From Periplaneta americana (lineage: Eukaryota; Arthropoda; Insecta; Blattodea; Blattidae), in contig NC_091130.1 in assembly GCF_040183065.1 (NCBI RefSeq), forward strand, positions 29,052,359-29,116,358: a DNA stretch of 64,000 nt, written 5' to 3'. Below are positions 1 to 55,899 of this stretch, piece by piece. Position 1 is the first letter of the stretch. Each line of letters starts with the position of its first letter. Both the position numbers and the translations under genes were made by a program. The notes below the pieces were generated by a model. The model saw nothing but the letters and a program-made list of their open reading frames with translations. It was not told the DNA's origin and did not search any database.

Positions 1-144
1 TATTATTTCTGGAACATACTGAAGGAATGATAAGAATTTCTTAAGTCAGTATCAGAAGTGTAGGCCTATAGAAAAGGTGGACAATTTCAACACCTTAAAT
101 AGATTAGGTGAGTAAAGCACTTTGTGACCGTGAATAGCTCTTAC

Positions 145-237
145 CAATCCAAATATGCGAGTCTGTGTGCTGAGAGCAAAAATTCCATGCCACAAACGCA
201 GATTCATTCCTGGTTGGGCACCTGGTAGTACAGGAAT
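145..237 (-). CDS. candidate exon, possibly the next ERI2 exon
   Basis: A 31-codon open stretch on the minus strand is bounded by a good acceptor (TATTGTTATACAG) and a consensus donor (GTAAGAG). It starts and ends in phase 0, the phase in which the ERI2-like exon at 1335-1520 ends, so it could be spliced onto that gene. The peptide (starts IPVLPGAQPG, ends RIFGL) matches no domain I recognise. The C-terminal half of ERI2 proteins is poorly conserved. It could be a chance exon-like stretch. Confidence 0.3.
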
Positions 238-1334
238 CTGTATAACAATAATAATTGAAATGTCCACTGCAAAAATGATGGATGTCATTCAGAATCAATT
301 TTTTCAGGAGAAGCAATTGAAAGTTTGAAACTTTTTGTATTAAAAGGCTTCTGTCTAATGAAAATTATTATTACATAGTGACTATCAGCATTCATGCTGT
401 ATAACTGTATGTTGGATTCTACACGTCTTAAGCCATGTATTGCCAATCTTAACTAATTTTCGACAAAAAGTGACATCCATTATATCTTTACAGTGAACTC
501 TTCAATTCCTATCATACAGGACGAAGTCTATGAACTCCGAACCAAACAGAAAACACTACAATACCTCTTCCCTCAGTCTTCAGCTTCTTTAATTCCTAGA
601 TGGCAGCGTACAGTACTAGGTTAGAGTGCCTCGTTTCTCACATAATTTCAACTGGTTTACATTGTCCTGCTGTTGATATACATTGACGTTTACTTCCAGT
701 ACACTATCCTTTTCCCACTCCAGGTATTTATTCTCTTTAATCTTCTATCTATGTTTATTGTATTCATATAATTGCCTTAGAACCCTCATATGATTTTGTT
801 CCTTTGCCTATATAATTCCGCATTTTCCTGGTAGTTGCTGGTCTGTCAAGCAGATTTGGCTGTTTGTAACGATTATAATGAATAGGATACCCTTTTCACC
901 CCATTTTTTTTTTTTTCACCTGAAGACGAAGATAGAATATATCTCCAAAACTTTGTAAATTTCCTATATGAATGGAAGAAGTCAATTCTGTGCCTCTTCT
1001 AAACAATGCACCATTTCTTTCTCCCTCTTTTAGATCATTAGTTTCTGTGTAGTATAATTTTTAAACAATGTGATCTTTATAGTAAAACTCATGCTGCTAG
1101 AAATAGAAAACATGCATTTGTCTCAATTTCACTTGCAACTGGCTGTCTTGTTGCTTGCATTGTAACTTTCACAAATTAGAAAAGGCTTCATTGTTAAACC
1201 AAGGCATTAAATGCATACTAATTTAATATATACTTTTGAAATCTAAATTTCCATTCCACTTACAACATGACATAGTAAATATAAAACGAACATTAAACAT
1301 AATATTAATTAGCAATATTCAAATATTTTCTTAC
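238..1334. other. intron-like AT-rich DNA
   Basis: No coding stretch, RNA gene or recognisable repeat was seen, apart from a short T run near 905-916. It is probably ERI2 intron. Confidence 0.4.
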
Positions 1335-1520
1335 TGCGGATTTTCTGTTTGTCTGGAGTGATTTGGTCACTCTGAGGATTGAACCATCTTGTATCATGCG
1401 CCATGCAAGACAGGCAGTGTTACGAGCATCACAAAGTCCAGAGTGTTCCCGACCCTCAAATTGTAAGCCAAGTTCTGACAGTGCACCACGAAGACCGTGT
1501 GGCCGTCTCTTATAAAATTC
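1335..1520 (-). CDS. ERI2: ERI2-like exon (catalytic His)
   Basis: The acceptor is CTGGTTTGTAG and the donor GTAAGAAAA. Its 62 codons run from EFYKRRP through the catalytic REHSGL and DARNTACLAW to VTKSLQT, matching the end of the ERI2 exonuclease domain. Confidence 0.88.
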
Positions 1521-2351
1521 CTACAAACCAGAAGAAGCATAAAGTAAAGAAACCAAATACAGAATACATCACTTATCAATATATAAAAAAATTTCCCCAG
1601 GGAATACAAACTTTTGAAGCCAGGTTCAGATATGGTTAATGTGACCCAAACCGACTTAAATATATTTGAACTTGCCCCAACAGCTACAATTTTATCTGGA
1701 TTAAATCACCCCTCAAAGTCCTCTTAATCATTTGAATAGTTTCCATGGATGAGCGTCCAAGTTGCAAGCAAAATAAGACAAGTCTGTATTTCCATATCTT
1801 ACAATGTTAAATTCCTCTATTTTGGGTGCATTTTTCTCAAAAGGTATAAAAGATAGAAATGTAGGGGGAAAAAAAAGGGCATATATAACATGCCTTTATG
1901 TATACAACCAGTTAAATAAATTTAAAATTCCACTGAGCGGTTGGCAAAAAAAAAAAATTCATTGATAACATTAAAAATCACTACAAATTATTTTCTTTTT
2001 CTTTTTTGTTGAAGATGGAAATAATCTTAATTTTGTTAGACTACTGTGTAAAATGCCATCACATTGATACTGTATATTAATTTCAGCTTTCTGAGTACAA
2101 TACTTTCTGAGAAAAGTGCACAAGTCACAAAAAAATAAGAATGTGCAGAAAAAAACGTCAAAGTTTCCAAATCTTACAATGTTAAATTCCTCTATTTTGA
2201 GTGCATCTTTCTCAGAAGTTATAAAAGATACAAATGTATAAAAAATAGGTCATATGTAACATACCTCTATGTATACATCCGTTAAATTTCCACTGAGTGG
2301 TTGACAAAAAAAAATCACTGTTAACATTTTTTGCATTAAGAATCACTACAA

Positions 2352-2417
<66 letters not shown>

Positions 2418-4941
2418 TATTTTTTTTTTTGCTGAAGATGGAAATAATCTTAATTGTTTAGACTACTGGGTAAAATTGCCATCACATTGATACTGTGTAA
2501 TAATTTCAGCCTTCTGAGTACAATACTTTCTGAGAAAAGTGCACAAAAGTCACAAAAAATAAGAAAGTGCAGAAAAAAGGTGTCAAAATTTCCATATCTT
2601 ACAATGTTAAATTCCTCTATGTTGGATGCATCTTTCTCAAAAGTTATAAAAGACACAACTGTAGAAAAAAATAGGTCATATGTAGCATACCTGTATTATA
2701 CAACTGGCTAAATAAATTTAAAATTCCATTGAGTGGTGGGAAAAAAAAATTAAGAATTACTACACATAATATTTTTATTTTTCCTGAAGATAGGGCTAAA
2801 AGAAGAAATAAAATCATTTTAAACACATTAAACTACCGAGAAACAATAAAAACCATAATTTAATTTTTTTGTCAAAATTCGGTGTAGACTTTCCTTACTG
2901 TTGATTCACAGATCTACTGATTCAGTGGCATCTGAGTAGCCACACATGAAAGTGACTGCTCATGCATGTGTAATAATGTCTCATCTGACTGGTTGCTCCA
3001 GAAAAAAATTACAAAATTTTCTAAGATATTAGGAATGTTAAATCAATTTCTGAAACCAAATTAACCTTAAAAAAAAATGAATTCAACATCATCTTGGTCT
3101 CTCCTACTTAGAATGGAAGGAATCTATTAAAATGATAGCACGTGACTGCTGTCTGCTCCCTTCTCGGCAGATCCCAGGGCAATCCCCTTTGATGGCGCTG
3201 CCACAGAGATCACGAAACTATTGCACACATCCTGGGAGTCTTCCCATTTAAAAAAGTTTTTAGTAACAGCAGACATCACAAGCATGATGGCGGCAGTACT
3301 TCGAGAGAGAAAATTCACCATATACGAGGAAGTATCTGGCCTAGCAACAACTGGCAACACAAGGAGGATTGATATTATTGCTATAAATTCTATAAGAAAA
3401 CTATTCACTTCGAAATTAGTACCAGTGGTCAACAACCAGAAGACGTTAACCTCAAGAAGAAGACCATTTATGAACCCACAGTTCCGTATTACAAAGAAAA
3501 ATATAGACTTAAAGATATCTCTGTGTCGGATTGACGATTGGTACAAAAGGAATAATATCAAAATTTACCAAAAGACAGATCCAAAACCTACATCAACACA
3601 TAAACAAAATACACTCAAAGCTACACTACACATTAGAAATTGAAAACAACAAATCCATAAATTTTCTAGACATCACAATAACAAAAGTAGACAACAAACA
3701 CACATTCAAAGTATACAGAAAACCACCAACAACACACATACACAACACATCCAATCACCCCACACAACACAAACAAGCTGCATTCCGAACAATGGTACAC
3801 AGACTACTCAACATACCAATGAACCAACAGGATTATAACGAAGAACTAAACACAATCAAATACTTCGGAATATGTATAAGGGCTTTCTTGTGTTAAATTT
3901 TAACGTACCTTGTTAACATGTTTCGACCTATTTTCGGTCATCTTCAGAACTGGTCGTTGTTGGTCTTATTCCGAAGTGATACAGTGTTAAAAGTTGTGTA
4001 ATCAAGATGTACAATCAAATGCATAGCACAAGAAAACAGATACAACCCCAACATAATAGACAACATAATACGTAAGACAAAACAAAACCACAAAAAAACA
4101 GAAAAATACAACACAAACACAAGAACACAAAAAATACATCACATTAACATACGAAAACAAAAACACACATAAAATTGCAACCTCATTCAAGAAATTAAAT
4201 TACAACATCGCATACAGAACAAATAACACTCTACAAACACATCTCAACACACAAACAAACAAATACAACCACACAGGCGTATACAAACTCAAATGTATCA
4301 CCTGCAACAACTTCTACATAGGTCAGACAGGCACACGTTACAAAGAACACATCACAGCCATAACAAAATTACAAAACACCTCCACATATGCAGAACACAT
4401 CACAAATGCCAACCACACCTACAGAGACATCAACACAGACATGGAAATACTGCACATCCAACCAAAAAGCCAGAAACTCAACACACTAGAACATTATGAA
4501 ATATACAGACACGAAAACACACCCTAACGATATTCTCAACACACAACTCAATTTCAAAACACATACACTCTTTGACTCTACACTACGAACGCACCCTCAC
4601 AGGAAACAAGAGGCACCAAGACCAACAACGACAAGTTCTAAAGATGACCTAAAATAGGTCGAAACATGTTAACAAGATACGTTAAAATTTAACACAAGAA
4701 AGTTCTCATCATACATATTCCGAAAATTTACCTCTCACTGGACTGTTGTGGGACTAAATAAATACCATCTTAAAGATTTGACTATCTATCCACAATATGC
4801 GGAACCAAAATCACGCAAGTGAAGTGGGTAGGCATTAAATACACACAGATTTGACTATTATAGCTGTAAAGGGTTCAATATTTACTTATAGGAACCAATT
4901 ATATTGATAAAATAGTTCAAATTTGTATATAATCATATTTT

Positions 4942-5002
<61 letters not shown>

Positions 5003-6057
5003 CATCGAAAGGCCTATCAACCAAACTGAAATAGGGAGTAAATGAGCTTATGATAATTTTTATTCAATCTTTAATCGCGCAATCTTACAGTTAGTATATG
5101 CAACACATTTTTTTGTATTTGCCTCCTATCTGACATGGAGATTTAACGGTGTGCACAGTTTGAAAGAAGCTCATTAACACTGTGTTATTAAAGGTTCAAA
5201 ACAATAAAAAGGAAGAATTTCTGTATAAATAAATTTATGCAGACCCTGTATGTAGCACGGAGGTCAATCCATTGGCATAAGATGTCTGGCTTACAGATTT
5301 GCTTTCTTATACACTCATTATGCAGGCAGACAGAGAGATCCCAATCTGTAATAATAAAAACTTTGTGTTATATTTATTAAAAATTCTGTAAAATCAAATT
5401 AAAAATAAAAACGGAGAAGGGCAAAAATCAGTTACCAAAATTATTACATATGTAAGCCTATATATATAACTTCTACTTTCTATTTCGAAAAAAGATCATG
5501 TACTTATTTTGAATATGTTTTTAAAATGTACATAGATTTATATTATAATTAGACATTACAGGTAAGTTTCAAAGTGATTGTTAAAACATAAATATTATAC
5601 ATCTCCATTTGTGAAAGAACAAAGTTACCTACCCGACCACGTAACAAATGTGCAACTATTTTCGCCATCTTTCCTTTCTTTATCTTTATGAAAAACCAGT
5701 TTCCTCTTCACAGATATTTCTCTAATCCACCGTGTAAAAAGTGATAAACAAGTATATAATGGTACACCATTCTCTACCATCTCTTGCTTAATCCCAGTCA
5801 ACTTCGTACAAAACTCACTCAGAATTGGATTTTCTATTGGGAGAACATACTGCTGAAATTCTTCTTCTATTATTCCTGTTTGTGTGTTAATTAACACTGC
5901 AGGAAATTCAATTATTTCAGGTTGATTTCCATTTCTGTTATCTTCCCAACACGTAGATTCAAAATCTATTATAATCAAAAACTGAAAAGGCTGATGAAGA
6001 GACGGCAGAGAATTTTCATTTTTATTCACGTAAACTATTTCCAAATGATTTAGCTCT
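1335..6057 (-). CDS. ERI2: ERI2-like DEDDh 3'-5' exoribonuclease (partial, three exons)
   Basis: The minus-strand exons in transcript order are 6057-5633, 5345-5245 and 1520-1335. Their phases join: the first ends one base into a codon that the second completes to Asp (DWD), and the others join in phase 0. The product is the exonuclease domain of the ERI1/ERI2 family, which trims RNA 3' ends with two metal ions. Visible motifs are IDFEST (first catalytic Asp and Glu), EIIEFPAVL, PILSEFCTKLTGI, FVTWSDWDL (second Asp), WIDLRATY, and EHSGL followed by DARNT (catalytic His and last Asp). The order and spacing match ERI2 better than ERI1 (no SAP domain seen). One variation is Cys instead of the first of two Asp after HSGL; the catalytic Asp remains. 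The initiating exon was not found upstream of 6057, and the C-terminal region runs toward or past the left edge. It is divergent from RAD54B. Confidence 0.88.
1789..2790. repeat. three-copy tandem repeat in ERI2 intron
   Basis: The words TTTCCATATCTTACAATG or TTTCCAAATC start units at 1789, 2164 and 2589, giving periods of 375 and 425 bases; the third unit is incomplete. The second unit is longer because it carries an (ATT)n run at about 2355-2416. The units are diverged but collinear over their full length. Confidence 0.85.
2791..3126. other. AT-rich DNA without recognised content
   Basis: ERI2 intron sequence. No coding or repeat structure was seen. Confidence 0.4.
3200..3540 (+). mobile_element. 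non-LTR retrotransposon C-terminal remnant
   Basis: Interrupted reading frames give AAVLRERKFTIYEEV, NTRRIDIIAI and, in another frame, PTVPYYKEKYRLKD. This resembles the C-terminal part of reverse-transcriptase proteins of R2-like or related non-LTR elements. Frameshifts show it is dead. The family assignment is tentative. Confidence 0.4.
3545..4735 (+). mobile_element. Penelope-like element, degraded, with GIY-YIG endonuclease domain
   Basis: The plus strand encodes a Penelope-type reverse-transcriptase tail (NKSINFLDITI, TFKVYRKPP, FRTMVHRLLNIPM). After an interruption it continues (NRYNPNIIDNIIRK) and leads into a GIY-YIG nuclease domain (GVYKLKC, NFYIGQTG, then a conserved EH). Stops and frameshifts disable it. 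The 3' flank from about 4616 to 4735 is a terminal-repeat-like segment and also occurs inverted inside the nested insert at 3862-4010. Confidence 0.8.
3862..4010 (-). mobile_element. nested Penelope end fragment with 10-bp target duplication
   Basis: 149 bases interrupt the Penelope reverse-transcriptase frame. They are flanked by the direct repeat ACAATCAAAT (3852-3861 and 4011-4020). Removing the insert restores the frame from NTIK to the next conserved block. Most of the insert is the reverse complement of the element's own 3' end at about 4616-4720. Confidence 0.8.
4941..5002. repeat. (ATT)n microsatellite
   Basis: About 20 nearly uninterrupted TTA/ATT units. Confidence 0.95.
5245..5345 (-). 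CDS. ERI2: ERI2-like exon (DWD motif)
   Basis: 101 bases encode the segment from DWDLSVC to WIDLRATYR. The acceptor TTATTATTACAG is good. The donor AGG|GTCTGC is weak, but it is the only GT that keeps frame with the next exon. Confidence 0.85.
5633..6057 (-). CDS. ERI2: ERI2-like exon (DFEST motif)
   Basis: The acceptor is TTTTATTTTCAG and the donor GTAGGTAAC. It encodes the first half of the exonuclease fold, with IDFESTCW and the conserved GIKQ segment. The exon starts with one base of a split codon, so translation starts further upstream. A TTG at 6044 is not a credible start. Confidence 0.88.
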
Positions 6058-6101
6058 CTGAAAATAAAAATAAATTCAATATAAAATTTGCAAGCACTAA
6101 T

Positions 6102-6350
6102 TGAGGACCTAACATTCTAAATGTGCTAAGTGCCAAAAACAACTTTCTGAGATACTGATGAAAAACACACTGCGAAATGCATGTTGAGATACCTACAACA
6201 CTGTCTTTGGCACATGAATGAGTCACTTACAGTTGAGCTACGACAAAGACAGTTTAGTATAATATTCTCATATGGATGTTCCTCCCTTAGATTGAATAAA
6301 ATGAAATTTGAAAAACTGGCACTTGGCAAATTTAGAATGTTAGGTCTTCA
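6102..6350. mobile_element. MITE-like element with terminal inverted repeats
   Basis: The left end (about 6102-6143, GACCTAACATTCTAAAT) pairs with the right end (about 6312-6350). Both continue as a diverged inverted copy through AAGTGCC. It has no coding capacity and lies about 45 bases upstream (transcript sense) of the ERI2-like exon at 5633-6057. Confidence 0.65.
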
Positions 6351-6644
6351 ACTGTAAATAGTTACTATTTTAACAAACTTTTCATAATGTTCGCAACTAA
6401 TAGTCCTAATGCAATGTCAAGAGGCTAGGTATCAGTAAAACTATGACTGTCTAAAACACATTTCTCCATCTCAGCTAAATGAATACTGCCACAGGCCAAG
6501 TTACAGATAAACTGTTTCATGTTGTAGTGTTGATATGAATGGGAACTGCCTTGACTAGCTGCGTCAGCATATCATTTTAACGGCAGAAGCGCGGCCTTCC
6601 ACCGGGCATGCGGCGAAGACGCACTGTATATAAGTACTTTTTTT

Positions 6645-7050
6645 TTTTCTCCCATGAAATGAATGAAGATCTGAAACACATACTTCTATACTGTCCATCC
6701 ATAAACCACAAAAGAAGTAAATTAAAATCATCAGTATCAGTTGCAGAAGACACAGCCCTGCAGTATATATTGACTACACTTCAACTCTGGCTACTAGCAA
6801 CAGGCATCTATAATGAACACCGATCAAAATACCCCTCATTTCTCGGGAAAAACAACAACCGAATAGACTACAGTGGACTTTATGTTGTCAGCAAACAGCT
6901 GGATACATTAGGAAGATTGATTGATTCTCCCATGAGTACTGCTCAAAAAACAAACAATAAAATCAGCCAAAATTCAGCTTTTGTAGATAATTACCTAAAG
7001 ACTAAGTCGATCCCTAAGTATTGCATTGGTCTCCTTGTATTCTCGTAACG
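6645..7050 (+). mobile_element. non-LTR retrotransposon 3' coding remnant
   Basis: An open stretch encodes HEMNEDLKHILLYCP, resembling the Cys/His cluster at the C terminus of R1/Jockey/I-type proteins, followed by LWLLATGIYNEHRSKYPS. An upstream T run and the lack of any reverse transcriptase show 5' truncation. It is not a host gene. Confidence 0.55.
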
Positions 7051-8280
7051 TTATTCCAAACGTTTCAATGAAACATTTATTTATATGGCATATATTATAT
7101 CAGGTTTTATGTTAGTATATTTTTCCGAGCCCATGATTACACTTTTATGTTAAATACAACCGGCTGTAATTTGTTAGGGTTTTTGAACATTCAATGTTTT
7201 CCAATGTTGGCCCACTGCATCAACTCCCAACCTGGAGGACCAGATATCTTGAATTAGGGGTCCAACCCCTAGATCAGTCGCTTTCACCACAATTGACATT
7301 TGACGAGCCTGTTCTACTGTAGTTAAAATTAGGTCTCTCTGGCTCTCTAGTCCAAGAGGGCTATTATACCTTCCCCTTTGTTCTAGTCATTGTCTACACT
7401 CTAGGTTAAATGTACTTAGCCCTACTGGGTTACCAACTATTGTTTACATACAGTACATCTTCACACTATTGTTTATAGCAAGATAGCCAATATCACAACG
7501 GGTTAAGGTTGCATTACCGTGCAATTTTCTTGGTTAAATTAAAAAGGACACTTTCCGAATTCATATTTTCATAACAAAACCTCAGAAAAATACATTGTTT
7601 CGCCCGCTCAATTTAACAACGTTGCAAACTGAAGGTGCTGAATAGCTATTACGTGTTACCAACAAAGAATATTGAAATAAGTACAGTTGTTATAAAACCC
7701 TATGATCTAGGATAAAACTTAAGAAAAAATTATGTGAAATATTAACTTAATAAAAAAAAATAGCGGTTATGACACGTAGAACTAACGGATGTATAGTAAT
7801 TCATATTCTGTAATTTATTACAATATATACTTTTAGATCTGGGAAAAATGCAAAAATTGTATATATTGAATGATAAAGAAAAGCACACAACATGGAAAGA
7901 ATAATCTGTCACTCCGGGGAAATTTATAGAAACAGGAAATAAGGAATGCCAATTGCTAGTGAGAAATTCCCTTCTATTACAATCATATTTTAGAGCTACT
8001 TTTTATTTTAGCATGAAATTTTATAATACAATAGAAAGTAAAATATTACAATAAATTATATAATTGAAGTATCATTTAAAGGTCTGGTCTTCATACCATA
8101 TCATTTTACGTTCCTACTATATGGAATTATGGGTTTATCTCGGTGACATAAGAGTTGTCCGCATTGAGTTCTGTTCAACTCTTTGGTTCAACCAAATGCT
8201 CTGCCAAATTAAAAATTATTGCGCACCCACCACAGAACAAAAAAATAATGCACCCACAGTTAATAATCCTTCATGTGAAG
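7051..8280. other. upstream DNA between ERI2 and RAD54B
   Basis: No exon, RNA gene or clear element was recognised. An ERI2 first exon should lie between 6058 and about 8400, but I could not identify it. Confidence 0.4.
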
Positions 8281-8329
8281 TTTAGTGCTAAAATCGCTAC
8301 TTTGTTAAACGGATATTTTCTTGGAAATT

Positions 8330-8506
8330 AGTAAATTTTAATTGGCTACCCTGCCACTTGAGGCGCGGGAAGATATGGTGATTGGGAGTGTGGTGTGGTG
8401 TATTGTTTTTAATGCAGATATTCGTTTAAAATTAGAAACCTTTATATGAATGTTAATTTTAAAGATATGATTAATTCGTTTTATAATTTCAATTGATAGT
8501 AGTAAT
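8330..8506. promoter_or_regulatory. probable RAD54B promoter, possibly bidirectional
   Basis: Just upstream of the RAD54B ATG lie two ATTGG boxes (inverted CCAAT, about 8340 and 8381) around GGCGCGGGAA, which resembles an E2F site on the minus strand. No strong TATA box was seen. RAD54-family genes are commonly S-phase induced, so an E2F-type site is plausible. The ERI2-like gene starts in the opposite direction somewhere within 2.4 kb. Confidence 0.45.
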
Positions 8507-53216
<44,710 letters not shown>

Positions 53217-53786
53217 TTAAATAATTTTGGTAAGTTTACAGTTAATTAATCAAAACATGAATACGGTCAAGACACTTAATATATTTACAAAGGGCGTGAA
53301 TTTCTTTACATGCAGATCGTTTTAGATGAAATATGCAGAATAATATGTAAAAGAAGATTCCAAAAGAGTAGTAAAATATTGAAATGTTTTATATTTATAC
53401 CGAACCATTAAGTTTTCATCTTTAAAACTGTGAACATTACAAATACGAAATCTTCCATTTTTATTATGAAAATTATTTCATTATTTTACCCATGAATCCG
53501 AATTTTTAATTGAGAGCTTTAATTATAAAAGATAATTTTTAAGAGTTGAAAAGGGGCAGTAAAGTTGTACTTATTGACTGAAGTTGCAGTATTCATGTTT
53601 CACATATTACATATAGTAACGTTAAAACAAAATAGAACAAATGTCACATCAGCAAAATACTCACTACATCTCCATTAAGTTACTTTACATTATTTTACAG
53701 AACACCTAAGATTTTCTATTGCATTGTATAATGTTCAAATAACTAGATAATAGAATTTCAAATTCCTGTACATGTTATATGTGTAT
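53217..53786. other. RAD54B 3' flank
   Basis: AT-rich, presumably 3' UTR and downstream DNA. No well-placed AATAAA was found. Confidence 0.35.
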
Positions 53787-53788
53787 TA

Positions 53789-53820
<32 letters not shown>
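53787..53820. repeat. (ATT)n microsatellite
   Basis: About ten units. Confidence 0.9.
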
Positions 53821-53914
53821 GTTGTTAATTGTATTTTAAGGTATGTATGTTTGTGTGACATAAAGAAAAATATCTTACCTGTTACATGTCATCAATATAA
53901 CCCTTCACTTACAT

Positions 53915-54075
53915 TGTAGCAGCTCAGTGCTAAAGCTCTGGGCATATAAGCCAGGAAGCCCAGGTTCAAATCCTTCTACCCTGAATTTATAACTTATATT
54001 GGGCAAGCCAGTGGTCCAGGCAACACTGGCTTTCTCAGTTACTGCAGTTCCCTGTGACATCCTACAATTCTCTAT
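53915..54075 (+). mobile_element. SINE (family 3), hosting a SINE family 1 insertion
   Basis: A-box-like GCAGCTCAGTGCTAAAGC and B box GGTTCAAATCC, then ATTTATAACTTATATTGG, as in the copy at 37955-38225. Confidence 0.75.
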
Positions 54076-54082
54076 CATCGTA

Positions 54083-54341
54083 GTCCACACCTGTGGAGTA
54101 ACGGTCAGCGCATATGGCCGCGAAACCAGGTGGCCCGTGTTCGAATCCCGGTCGGGGCAAGTTACCTGGTTGAGGTTTTTTCCGGGGTTTTCCCTCAACC
54201 CAATACGAGCAAATGCTGGGTAACTTTCGGTGCTGGACCCCAGACTCATTTCACCGGCATTATCATCTTCATATCATTCAGATGCTAAATAACCTAGATG
54301 TTGATACAGCGTCGTAAAATAACCCAATAAAATAAATAAAA
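54083..54341 (+). mobile_element. tRNA-derived SINE (family 1)
   Basis: Full-length copy with B box GTTCGAATCCC and AATAAAATAAATAAA tail. TSD TCTATCATCGTA (54071-54082, 54342-54353). Confidence 0.93.
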
Positions 54342-54356
54342 TCTATCATCGTAATA

Positions 54357-55829
54357 CAGTAGAACTTGGTTATAGCGACCTCGTTTTGTGCGACACCTCG
54401 CCTATAACGTCAAATATTCTGTGGTCCCAACTAATTTCCCATAAGACATATGCTTTCCTACCTTGCTTAATACGACAAACGCATATGCGTCTACCTCGCA
54501 TATAACGTCATTTTCAACCTCAGTTTGGAATACAATTTTCTAAGAATCAAAGTATTTTAAGAAATATTTTGTTGCAATCTGGCAAATTCTTTACTGTCCC
54601 CTTCTGTCATAGATCTCTGGAATGCAGGCAGATTCCTCATCCCATTGTAACCTGCCCGAATTCATGCGGTATTAGGTCAGTTTCGACAGGAAGTTTTCAC
54701 TAATTGCACGCATTTTAACGCAGTATGGCCACTAAACGAAGTGAGTGACACTTTAGAAGCCATTAGAATTGTGAACATGTTCTATGAAGCTAGGGTAGGG
54801 AGCAGTGAAATTGCAAACTGAAATAATGAACATAGAATTTAATTTAGAAAATGTGTATTGGGCAAGTAGGAAACAACGGAGTAAAATGACTGATTACTTC
54901 ACTCCTCAGTAAAGAAGTTTGGTGAGTAATGAACAAACTGTTTTAATACAGAATTCTGTATTTATAATTGTACGTGTATTTTATTGTGTTCATGGTATGC
55001 TTAAAAATGAATACACACAGTAGAACCTCGATTATCCGTCACCCTATTAACCGATTGATGGATTATCCGACTGACTTTCTCTCTCGCTCTTTTTTTTTAT
55101 GTAGAAAAAATATGAAGTACTGTATGCACATTATATTAGTACGAATTTTTTTCTACAGAGTGTTTTCTTTACAAACCTTTAACCTTATACAGTATGGTCT
55201 GCTCTTAAAGGGGCCGTACTGTCTAACTTCTATGCAAAATGTTTTCTACAGGTGTCAAAAGAAAACGTGTTGTGCTACGAAAAAAAGTACAAGTAATTGA
55301 ATGGTTTGGAAAAAAAGAAACTGTGATTCATCTCACATCAGAATACGAAATAGGATTTACAACTGTGCACGATTTAATGAAAAAAATATATAAAGTGTAT
55401 AAAGTATGTAAATCTACAACATGAGACCTGTAGGCCTAGTATTCCTATCTTTTCACAGATAGCCGTCATAAGGAGTTTTGTCGTTGAAAATCAGACTTAA
55501 ATTAGTGAATGTCTGATCTGTTATCTAGAATGTTAAAACAGAAGACCACGGAGGAAATTACAAAACTGTATTAATCTATGCACTTAATTTATGAAAACCT
55601 TATATGGTACGGATTATCCGATTTTTTCGATTAACCGTTCACTCCACCCCCTTCATTACCACGGATAATAGAGGTTCTACTGTAAATCTAAAATGAGCCT
55701 AATCATGTTTATTATTTTCCACTTTCCACCTCACTAGATTGATAATGTAAATCTCAGTTACTGTGACACTCGTTTATAACAACATAATTTTTAAGGTGCC
55801 TTGGATGTTGTTATAACCAAGTTCTACTG
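54357..55829. mobile_element. pogo/Tigger-type element (outer)
   Basis: The ends CAGTAGAACTTGGTTATAGC and its inverse GTTATAACCAAGTTCTACTG are flanked by TA on both sides. Internal coding is degraded. A second element is inserted at 55018-55682. Confidence 0.75.
55018..55682 (+). mobile_element. Tigger-type element (inner), transposase N terminus
   Basis: The ends CAGTAGAACCTCGATTATCC and inverse ATAATAGAGGTTCTACTG enclose a fragment reading KRKRVVLRKKVQVIEWF and HLTSEYEIGFTTVHDLM, the CENP-B-type helix-turn-helix of Tigger transposases. The DDE domain is missing. Confidence 0.85.
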
Positions 55830-55899
55830 TAATTCATTACGAGTGCAATGTAGATTAACTGCCTGTGGTGCACTCTGAGACGGTTCCTCGTATAGGATG

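Noticed and set aside
3127-3561. 144-codon minus-strand open frame
   Set aside because: It is the shadow of a retrotransposon remnant on the plus strand and contains no recognised domain.
6608-7048. 146-codon open frame as a host gene
   Set aside because: It reads as the C terminus of a non-LTR retrotransposon protein and lacks a sensible start.
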